In this document: piece by piece, positions 1 to 9,540 of the stretch | Layout: every line of letters starts with the position of its first letter | How positions within the stretch are numbered: position 1 is the first letter of the stretch | NCBI GenBank assembly: GCA_946480635.1 | Contig: CAMLKV010000062.1 | Coordinates: 1 to 9,540 of the forward strand | Source of the DNA: an uncultured Flavobacterium sp. | GTDB lineage: Bacteria > Bacteroidota > Bacteroidia > Flavobacteriales > Flavobacteriaceae | Reading direction: 5' to 3' | Length of the DNA stretch: 9,540 nt | Made by a program: the position numbers and the translations under genes | Notes under the pieces: model-generated | What the model was told of the DNA's origin: nothing | Seen by the model: the letters and a program-made list of their open reading frames with translations, nothing else | Databases searched by the model: none

Positions 1-247
1 AAGATAATGTAAATAAATATTTGTTTGACAAATCTATATTTGCTCTACCAAAAAATGATTGAAGATTTAAGACATTATAATATCTATTTGTAAGGTTTAG
101 CGGGTTTATTACTTCCTCTCTTAAACCAGTTGAAGCATTATATTGGTATAATGTTTTGTTTCCATCGTTTTTGAAGTTTTGATATGAGTATCCTCCCTGA
201 ATATCAAATTCCACCACCTTGTGGTCTGTATGTTTGTATAGCGTTGC
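1..247 (-). pseudogene. susC: Continuation of the SusC-like receptor barrel in a shifted frame (partial)
   Basis: On the minus strand, a frame open from about 247 down to the window edge encodes HKVVEFDIQGGYSYQNF, then NDGNKTLYQYN, then LNLTNRYYNVLNLQSFFG and RANIDLSNKYLFTLS. This is the middle-barrel pattern of SusC receptors. It directly continues the N-terminal half but sits in a different frame: the codons here have their lower coordinate at 2 modulo 3, against 0 modulo 3 upstream. This frame has its own stop upstream at 248-250, so the switch must fall between about 207 and 247. The fragment has no start of its own and is not a separate gene. It runs past position 1. Whether the break is real or a base-calling artefact cannot be told from one sequence. 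Confidence 0.8.
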
Positions 248-1727
248 CTAAATACTCTTCTTTTATCTTTGATTGTGACGCCTCTAAACCTAAATTAACA
301 ACGGCTCTTAAAGCTGGAAAAAAATGAAGTTTATAATCGAACTCTACATTACCTAAAATCTTTTTAATTTGCTCAGGTCTTTTTCTTTGTTCAATTATAG
401 CTAATGGGTTTGTTGGCCCGTCAAGAGTGTAAGCGTTTAATCCAGAGTCGAAGCGATATCCTTGATAATATCCTCCAAACATATTATTTGGGCTTGAAGC
501 ATAAATTGGTTTAGTTGGATCCATGTTTACTGCACCTCCAAAAATTCCTCCTTCATCAATACTGTTTTTTTCTGACCATGAACCTTTAGCATTAATATCA
601 ATTTTAAGATGATTGTCTAAAAGAGTAGGTGTTAATTTTAATGAAGTGGTAACTCTTTCAAACTCATTGCTTCTAACCAATCCTTCAGCATTAGTGTATC
701 CAACTGATGCTCTAAAAGGTATTTTCTTAAATAAATTTGCCTTTGCACTAAAATTATTATCTGAAGTTACTGAGTTTTGATAAATGGCATCTTGCCAGTT
801 AGTGTCATATAATATTCTCCCTTCGATTTGTGGTGTACTTGGGTCGTCTGTTAAACTATTGTTAGGATCGTCTATTCCTAAATTGTTTGTCAAGGCTGGA
901 AAATTAGTTCTTACGAATTCTGTAAATTCAGTACCACTCATCATGTTAATTTTCTCTCTTGCATGTCCTATGGCTACACTGCTTGAAAAATTAAATTCAG
1001 GTTTTCCAGTTGATCCTTTTTTAGTTGTAATGATTATAACTCCATTTGAAGCTCTAGCTCCATAAATAGCTGTAGCAGATGCATCTTTTAAAATACTGAA
1101 GGTCTCAATATCGTTTGGGTTTACTAATGAAAGTGGATTTCCATTTCCGGCTGCATTCACAAAATCTACAGGTACCCCATCAATTACTATTAGAGGATTG
1201 TTTTGTGCGTTTAAAGATGCTCCACCTCTAATACGAATGTTAGGAGCTGAGTCTGGTGCTCCACCTGCAGTAGTAATTTTAACACCTGGTGCTTTACCAG
1301 TTAATAACTGGTCTACAGAAACTACAGGTCCTTTGTTAAAATCTTTGGCTGTAATTAAATCAACTGAGCCAGTTGCATCTTTTTTCTTTACACTACCATA
1401 ACCAATTACAACTACTTCATCAAGTTTTGAAGATTCTTCTTGTAAACCAATGGTTACATTGCTTTGTCCTGTAAATGTTATTGTTTGTTCAGAAAATCCT
1501 AAAAAGGAAAAGGTGATAATATCCCCTTGTTTTAAATTTGTTAATGTAAAGCCTCCATCAAAACCAGTGGAAACTCCATTAGTTGTTCCTTTTACAAGTA
1601 CGTTTACCCCTGGTAATGGTTCCCCTAATTTTTTGTCGGTAACAATTCCGGATAACTTGCTCTGAGCAAGTAAAGTAGCGGGTAGCATGAGTAGTAAAAG
1701 TAAAAACTTGTTATACAATGTTTTCAT
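204..1727 (-). CDS. susC: SusC-like TonB-dependent outer-membrane receptor, N-terminal half, frame broken before the barrel is complete
   Basis: This is the 507-residue N-terminal part of a SusC/RagA-type receptor, a family that imports glycans through the outer membrane with TonB energy and a SusD lipoprotein lid. Residues 1-21 are a signal peptide ending LLAQ. Residues about 24-97 form a CarboxypepD_reg-like domain (SGIVTDKKLGEPLPGVNV, then GVSTGFDGGFTL). The SusC TonB-box region is LDEVVVIGYGSVKKKDATGSV at about 102-122. The plug domain covers about 120-238, with IRIRGGASLNAQNNPLIVID and DASATAIYGARASNGVIIIT. The start of the beta barrel follows. Family members are about 1000 residues long, but this frame stops at TGA (204-206) right after IQTYRPQGGGI. 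The barrel sequence resumes in another frame (next entry), so the gene is interrupted by an indel or by a sequencing error. It lies divergent from the LacI regulator and maltose genes, so maltodextrin is the likely substrate; this is inferred from context. Confidence 0.9.
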   Translation of the reverse strand: MKTLYNKFLLLLLMLPATLLAQSKLSGIVTDKKLGEPLPGVNVLVKGTTNGVSTGFDGGFTLTNLKQGDIITFSFLGFSEQTITFTGQSNVTIGLQEESSKLDEVVVIGYGSVKKKDATGSVDLITAKDFNKGPVVSVDQLLTGKAPGVKITTAGGAPDSAPNIRIRGGASLNAQNNPLIVIDGVPVDFVNAAGNGNPLSLVNPNDIETFSILKDASATAIYGARASNGVIIITTKKGSTGKPEFNFSSSVAIGHAREKINMMSGTEFTEFVRTNFPALTNNLGIDDPNNSLTDDPSTPQIEGRILYDTNWQDAIYQNSVTSDNNFSAKANLFKKIPFRASVGYTNAEGLVRSNEFERVTTSLKLTPTLLDNHLKIDINAKGSWSEKNSIDEGGIFGGAVNMDPTKPIYASSPNNMFGGYYQGYRFDSGLNAYTLDGPTNPLAIIEQRKRPEQIKKILGNVEFDYKLHFFPALRAVVNLGLEASQSKIKEEYLGNAIQTYRPQGGGI

Positions 1728-1757
1728 ACAATTTGTTTAGGTTAAAAATTGATTTTA

Positions 1758-1780
1758 AAACACATGTTTTTTACTTCGAA
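1758..1780 (+). repeat. Copy 1 of an intergenic element shared with the transporter upstream region
   Basis: AAACACAT, then one base, then TTTTTTACTTCGAA. The same two blocks occur at 3080-3103 with a two-base spacer. The 14-base second block (1767-1780) is identical in both places. This copy overlaps the edge of the tentative susC -7 box and would lie around the susC transcription start. The TTCGAA core is palindromic with a central CG. Its role is unknown; a regulator site is one possibility. Confidence 0.55.
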
Positions 1781-1809
1781 TGTTAAATTTAGTTAAATAT
1801 TTTGTCAAA
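1778..1809 (-). promoter_or_regulatory. Possible Bacteroidota-type promoter of the susC-like gene
   Basis: Read on the minus strand, TTTG (plus strand CAAA, 1806-1809) is followed after 20 bases by TAACATTC (plus strand 1778-1785). This resembles the Bacteroidota sigma-factor pattern TTTG / about 19-21 bases / TAnnTTTG, with two mismatches in the -7 box. Transcription would start near 1771, leaving a leader of about 45 bases before the ATG at 1727. In AT-rich DNA this match could arise by chance, so the call is tentative. Confidence 0.35.
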
Positions 1810-1837
1810 TTTCACGAACACTTGTTAAATATGCTTT

Positions 1838-1851
1838 CGAAAACGTTTTCG
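1838..1851. promoter_or_regulatory. LacI-type operator palindrome
   Basis: The sequence CGAAAACGTTTTCG is a perfect 14-bp palindrome centred on CG, the usual symmetry of LacI/GalR/CcpA-family operators. It lies in the divergent region between the susC-like gene and the LacI-family regulator, 110 bp upstream of susC's ATG and 105 bp upstream of the regulator's ATG. Relative to the tentative susC promoter it sits upstream of the -33 box, a position that fits activation better than direct blocking. Binding by the adjacent regulator is inferred from symmetry and proximity. Confidence 0.75.
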
Positions 1852-1956
1852 TGTTAAAAACTTTTATTAAAAAGCATTTTTTTTGTAGGTAAAATTGTCA
1901 TTCCAAAAAATATAATCTACTTTTATTTTCAAATCAATATTTTTCAAAAACCATTA

Positions 1957-2973
1957 ATGAAAAAGAAAATTACTTTAAAACAAATTGCAAAAGAGCTAGA
2001 TGTCTCAATATCAACTGTTTCTAAATCGTTGAAAAACAGTACTGAGATAAGTGAAGATACCCGTGAAAAAGTACAGGCCTTTGCAAAACTGTATAATTTT
2101 AAACCTAATAATATAGCCTTGAGTTTGAAGAATAGGAAAACAAAAACCATTGCCGTTATAATTCCTGAAATTGTGCATCATTTTTTTGCTACAGTTATTA
2201 GTGGTATTGAAAGTGTAGCCAATGAAAATGGATATAATGTTATAGTATGTCTTTCAGACGAATCTTTTGACAAAGAAGTAATCAATATGGAGATGTTGGC
2301 AGGAGGAAGTATTGACGGATTTATAATGTCACTATCAAAAGGAACACAATCGAGAGGAGATTTTCATCATATTCAAGAAGTTATCAATCAAGGAATGCCA
2401 GTTGTTATGTTTGACAGAATAACAAATGATATTTTTTGTGATAAGGTAATTATTGATGATAAAACAGCAGCACAAGATGCGGTGAATTATTTAATTTTTA
2501 AAGGTGAAAAGAAGATAGGCTTAATAACTACAGTTGATTATGTGAGTGTTGGTAAGTATAGAACCGATGGTTATATACAGGCACTTAGACAAAATAACTT
2601 GATAGTGAAAGACGAACTTATTCTGAAAATAGAAGATATTGATAATTGTGCTATTGAAATAGAAAATTATATCAGAGAAAATGATATTGACGGAATTTTT
2701 GCTGTAAACGAACTTTTTGCAGTAACAGCAATAAAAGCGGCGAGAAAGCTAGGTAAAAATGTTCCTGAAGATTTATCTGTTATTGGGTTTACTGATGGCA
2801 TTATCTCAAATTATTCAACACCATCAATAACGACAGTTAGCCAAGATGGGATTATCATGGGCCAAAAAGCAGCTAAACTTCTTATAGATAGACTAGAAAA
2901 CGACGATGATGACGAGTTTTATACAACAGAAATTGTAGAGACACATTTAGTCGAAAGAGAGTCAACAAAATAA
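1957..2973 (+). CDS. LacI-family transcriptional regulator, probable maltose regulator
   Basis: The 338-residue protein has full LacI/GalR-family length and order. The N-terminal helix-turn-helix is at about residues 5-25 (TLKQIAKELDVSISTVSKSL). The hinge region is at about 50-62 (KPNNIALSLKNRKT), followed by a periplasmic-binding-protein-like sugar-sensing domain from about 64 (KTIAVIIPEIVHHFFATVIS). Typical family blocks follow: GFIMSLSKGTQ, GMPVVMFDRI, DGIFAVNELFAVTAIKAARKLG, VPEDLSVIGFTDG and STPSITTVSQ. The ATG at 1957 is preceded by A/T-rich sequence without a Shine-Dalgarno site, normal for this phylum. The gene diverges from the susC-like gene, with a LacI-type palindrome between them, and it precedes the transporter and maltose phosphorylase genes. 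A role as the local maltose-responsive regulator, perhaps controlling itself, is therefore likely. The effector cannot be read from the sequence. The protein ends with an acidic stretch (ENDDDDEF) before a short tail. Confidence 0.93.
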   Translation: MKKKITLKQIAKELDVSISTVSKSLKNSTEISEDTREKVQAFAKLYNFKPNNIALSLKNRKTKTIAVIIPEIVHHFFATVISGIESVANENGYNVIVCLSDESFDKEVINMEMLAGGSIDGFIMSLSKGTQSRGDFHHIQEVINQGMPVVMFDRITNDIFCDKVIIDDKTAAQDAVNYLIFKGEKKIGLITTVDYVSVGKYRTDGYIQALRQNNLIVKDELILKIEDIDNCAIEIENYIRENDIDGIFAVNELFAVTAIKAARKLGKNVPEDLSVIGFTDGIISNYSTPSITTVSQDGIIMGQKAAKLLIDRLENDDDDEFYTTEIVETHLVERESTK

Positions 2974-3079
2974 AAAAGTTATTAAGACTCTAACGTTGTA
3001 GTGCCTTATTTTTAGGGATATGCAGTTTTTGAGGCATACAATCAATTTAAATCTTTATTATATTTACGTAATAATTATC

Positions 3080-3103
3080 AAACACATACTTTTTTACTTC
3101 GAA
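3080..3103 (+). repeat. Copy 2 of the shared intergenic element, upstream of the transporter gene
   Basis: AAACACAT, then AC, then TTTTTTACTTCGAA, ending 62 bases before the transporter ATG. It matches copy 1 (1758-1780) in both blocks. The orientation is the same on the plus strand, so relative to the gene it serves it is opposite to copy 1. The 192-bp gap between regulator and transporter holds no other clear gene, and I saw no convincing terminator in it. Confidence 0.55.
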
Positions 3104-3119
3104 ACTAAAAATATGTATT

Positions 3120-3140
3120 GATAAGCAAATATCGCTTGTC
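3120..3140 (+). promoter_or_regulatory. Short inverted repeat upstream of the transporter gene
   Basis: GATAAGC - AAATATC - GCTTGTC is an inverted repeat with 7-base arms (one position is a G-T mismatch, pairable as G-U in RNA) and a 7-base loop. It lies 25 bases before the transporter ATG. It could be an imperfect operator or a leader hairpin. It has no T-run after it, so it is not an intrinsic terminator. Such short repeats are also common by chance. Confidence 0.25.
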
Positions 3141-3165
3141 GTAGTATAAACTTTAAATTACGATA

Positions 3166-4578
3166 ATGGAAAAGCGTAAATTAGGTTTCTGGGAAATTTG
3201 GAACATGAGTTTCGGTTTCCTAGGGATACAGTTCGGTTTTGCTCTACAAGGAGGATTTATGTCAAGAATCTTCCAGACTTTGGGTGCAGAACCGCACGAC
3301 ATACCCGGGCTGTGGATTGCAGCGCCTTTAACTGGCTTGATAGTTCAGCCTATCATTGGGTATTTAAGCGATAATACTTGGTCGCCACGTTTCGGGCGTC
3401 GAAAACCTTATTTTTTAATTGGAGCCGTTTTAAGCTCATTTGCTTTATTTTTTGTTCCCTATTCTTCTGCACTTTGGATTGCGGCAGGTTTTTTATGGAT
3501 TCTTGATGCTTCAATTAATGTAAGTATGGAGCCATTTAGAGCTCTGGTTGCAGATAAACTGCCAGATTCTCAACGTTCGTATGGTTTTGTATTACAAACG
3601 TTAATTATTGGTATAGGAACTTGGATAGCTTCAAATTTGCCTTGGTTGGTAAATAAAATGGGATTTGAAGATACTTCAGCGCCAGGAGTTATTCCAGAAT
3701 ATGTAAAAATTGCTTTTGGGATAGGAGCTTTGGTTTTTTTAATCAGTATCTTATATACTGTATTGACTACAAGAGAGTATCCTCCAAAAGACATTGAAGC
3801 TTTTAAAACTGAAAAGAAAGAAAAGAATTTTTTTGGCGACTTATTCACTTCTTTAAAAGAAATGCCCTCAACAATGAAAAAACTTGGAATAATCCAGTTT
3901 TTTAGTTGGTTTGCTTTTTTTACCATGTGGAGTATGGCTACGCCAGCTTTAACCGAACATGTTTTTAATTCTCCCGCACCAAACAAAGAAGCTTTTGATT
4001 TTACGACAGTAGGTCAACAAGAAGCATTTGATGCCGCGAACAAATTATTTCAAACGGCTTCTGATAAAGTTGGGTCTGCAATGGGACTGTACGGATTATC
4101 ATCTATGGCATTTGCATTACTATTAACTTTTTATGCTGCAAAAAGAAGTGTAAACAGAAAATATGTACACATGTTTTCTTTAGTAGCTGGAGGATTAGGA
4201 TTTTTGCTCATGGGATTCATCAAAGAACAATCAATGCTTAATGTTTGCTTTTTATTAATAGGACTTTCATGGGGAAGTATATTGTCAATGCCTTATGCCA
4301 TGTTGTCAAGTTCTGTTAATGAAAACAAGATGGGAATGATGATGGGGTTGTTCAATATGTTTATTGTAATTCCTCAGATCATTGCTTCATTGGGAGGAGT
4401 CAATACATTGTCAAAACTCTTTGGTGATTCGGCAATTGCCGCTCTTGGAGGTGTAAATGAACTTTCAAAGTTATTTGGTACTACAGCAATAGCTCCAATG
4501 TTATTAGCTGGAACATCACTTATTCTAGGAGGGTTAAGTAATTTTTTAATCACAGAAGAAAAAGCAATCAAACATTAA
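3166..4578 (+). CDS. MFS sugar transporter, probable maltose carrier
   Basis: This 470-residue, strongly hydrophobic protein has the build of a 12-helix major facilitator carrier in the inner membrane. The loop between helices 2 and 3 carries GYLSDNTWSPRFGRRKPY (about residues 65-82), the signature seen in sucrose/SLC45-like and related sugar cation symporters. Other helices are visible around residues 15-35, 48-66, 82-98, 102-119 and 180-200. Cytoplasmic import of maltose is inferred because the next two genes encode phosphoglucomutase and a cytoplasmic (no signal peptide) maltose phosphorylase. The stop codon overlaps the next ATG by one base (TAATG), so the two genes are very likely cotranslated. 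An odd feature is near the C-terminus: LGGVNTLSKLFGDSAIAA (409-426) is followed directly by LGGVNELSKLFGTTAIAP (427-444), an imperfect tandem duplication just before the last helix. Confidence 0.9.
   Translation: MEKRKLGFWEIWNMSFGFLGIQFGFALQGGFMSRIFQTLGAEPHDIPGLWIAAPLTGLIVQPIIGYLSDNTWSPRFGRRKPYFLIGAVLSSFALFFVPYSSALWIAAGFLWILDASINVSMEPFRALVADKLPDSQRSYGFVLQTLIIGIGTWIASNLPWLVNKMGFEDTSAPGVIPEYVKIAFGIGALVFLISILYTVLTTREYPPKDIEAFKTEKKEKNFFGDLFTSLKEMPSTMKKLGIIQFFSWFAFFTMWSMATPALTEHVFNSPAPNKEAFDFTTVGQQEAFDAANKLFQTASDKVGSAMGLYGLSSMAFALLLTFYAAKRSVNRKYVHMFSLVAGGLGFLLMGFIKEQSMLNVCFLLIGLSWGSILSMPYAMLSSSVNENKMGMMMGLFNMFIVIPQIIASLGGVNTLSKLFGDSAIAALGGVNELSKLFGTTAIAPMLLAGTSLILGGLSNFLITEEKAIKH
4390..4497 (+). 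repeat. Imperfect 54-bp tandem duplication within the transporter gene
   Basis: Two adjacent in-frame 54-bp units (4390-4443 and 4444-4497) encode 18-residue copies identical at 14 positions, but the DNA matches at only about 35 of 54 bases. Most of the extra DNA differences are synonymous (for example GTC/GTA, CTC/TTA, AAA/AAG), so the duplication appears old and held by protein-level selection. Confidence 0.85.
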
Positions 4579-5234
4579 TGACTAAAAAAGCATTCATATT
4601 CGACCTCGACGGCGTAATTGTCGACACCGCCAAATACCATTTTTTGGCGTGGCAAAAATTAGCCCAGGAATTAGGGATCGAATTTACCCCAGAACACAAC
4701 GAAGAATTAAAAGGAGTGAGTAGAGTACGTTCTTTAGAAATTATATTAGGACTAGGGAATGTAACTGCTACAGCAGGAGAAAAACAAAAGTGGCTGACTC
4801 AAAAAAACGAAGATTACCTGTCTTATGTGGAAAAGATGGATGCTTCAGAAATTTTACCAGATGTTAGAGAAACTTTAGAATTTATAAAAGAAAAAGGTCA
4901 ACATATTGCATTAGGATCGGCTAGTAAAAATGCAAGACCTATTCTTGAAAAAGTAGGTTTATTACATTTTTTTGATGTTATAGTAGACGGTAATGATGTA
5001 GCTAACGCAAAACCAGATCCAGAAGTTTTTGTAAGAGCTTCAAAACTCTTGGGAGTTAGTAACGAAGATGCGATTGTTTTCGAAGATTCAGTGGCAGGTA
5101 TTCAGGCAGCCAATATTGCTGGAATGCTAAGCATAGGAATTGGTGAAAAAAGTGTATTGAAAGAAGCAAAGTATTGCTTTCCTAATTTTTTACACATGGA
5201 TACCAGTTTCATCGAAACACTGATTAAAAATTAA
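4578..5234 (+). CDS. pgmB: Beta-phosphoglucomutase (HAD superfamily)
   Basis: The 218-residue protein matches the length of beta-phosphoglucomutase, which turns beta-D-glucose-1-phosphate into glucose-6-phosphate through a beta-glucose-1,6-bisphosphate intermediate in the cytoplasm. HAD motif I is FDLDGVIVDT, with nucleophile Asp9 and acid/base Asp11. The cap domain carries His21 and the substrate-loop motif LKGVSR (Arg49). Motif II is LGSASKNA (Ser114), motif III is AKPDPEVF (Lys145) and motif IV is VFEDSVAGIQAA (Glu169, Asp170). These positions coincide with the well-studied Lactococcus lactis enzyme as I recall it, so the assignment is firm within the HAD group. It overlaps the transporter stop by one base and is 18 bases before maltose phosphorylase, whose product is its substrate. 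The first part (about 4593-4640) uses many C-ending codons, unlike the AT-ending codons of the rest of the gene. Confidence 0.95.
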   Translation: MTKKAFIFDLDGVIVDTAKYHFLAWQKLAQELGIEFTPEHNEELKGVSRVRSLEIILGLGNVTATAGEKQKWLTQKNEDYLSYVEKMDASEILPDVRETLEFIKEKGQHIALGSASKNARPILEKVGLLHFFDVIVDGNDVANAKPDPEVFVRASKLLGVSNEDAIVFEDSVAGIQAANIAGMLSIGIGEKSVLKEAKYCFPNFLHMDTSFIETLIKN

Positions 5235-5252
5235 GATTTAAGATTTAAAAAA

Positions 5253-9540
<4,288 letters not shown>

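Noticed and set aside
784..1665. Plus-strand open frames opposite the susC-like gene
   Set aside because: They lie opposite the signal peptide, plug and barrel coding sequence, whose protein is clearly conserved; no family-like motifs appear in them.
1890..1897. TAAAATTG as a -7 box for the LacI-family gene
   Set aside because: It has one mismatch to TAnnTTTG, but no TTTG lies at the needed distance upstream, so the promoter is not supported.
3002..3036. Possible terminator after the LacI-family gene (TGCCTT ... GAGGCA)
   Set aside because: The arms are only 6 bases with a 23-base loop and no following T-run; too weak to call an intrinsic terminator.
3570..3986. Minus-strand open frame of 138 codons inside the transporter gene
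   Set aside because: It is antisense to a well-supported transporter, has no recognisable domain, and its composition is the mirror of membrane-helix codons.
5234..5252. Tandem AGATTTA AGATTTA before the maltose phosphorylase gene
   Set aside because: A two-unit AT-rich repeat in an 18-base gap; likely chance, and no role is evident.

Overview
The window reads as part of a maltose/maltodextrin utilisation locus from a member of Bacteroidota, most likely a Flavobacterium or close relative. The support is the AT-rich DNA, the lack of Shine-Dalgarno sites before start codons, a SusC-type TonB-dependent receptor with an N-terminal CarboxypepD_reg-like domain, and a SusB-type GH97 enzyme. This assignment rests on family knowledge and not on a database search.

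Layout. Positions 1-1727 on the minus strand hold the N-terminal half and part of the barrel of a SusC-like receptor. Its reading frame is broken near position 204-220, and the gene runs off the left edge, where a SusD partner would be expected. Positions 1728-1956 form a divergent regulatory region with a perfect 14-bp palindrome of the LacI operator type. A LacI-family regulator follows at 1957-2973 on the plus strand. After a 192-bp gap comes a tight plus-strand run: an MFS sugar transporter (3166-4578), beta-phosphoglucomutase (4578-5234, one base of overlap), a GH65 maltose phosphorylase (5253-7544), and a GH97 alpha-glucosidase (from 7549, cut by the right edge after 664 codons).

Inferred working model. 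The SusC receptor would bring maltodextrins across the outer membrane. The secreted GH97 enzyme would trim them to glucose in the periplasm. The MFS carrier would import maltose. GH65 would split maltose with phosphate into glucose and beta-glucose-1-phosphate, and the mutase would convert the latter to glucose-6-phosphate. The LacI-type protein would sense the sugar and control both arms.

I found no wholly unknown system. The points most worth a second look are the broken susC frame, possibly with a deletion of several dozen codons; a near-identical 23-24 base element upstream of both susC and the transporter; and an 18-residue tandem duplication near the C-terminus of the transporter.
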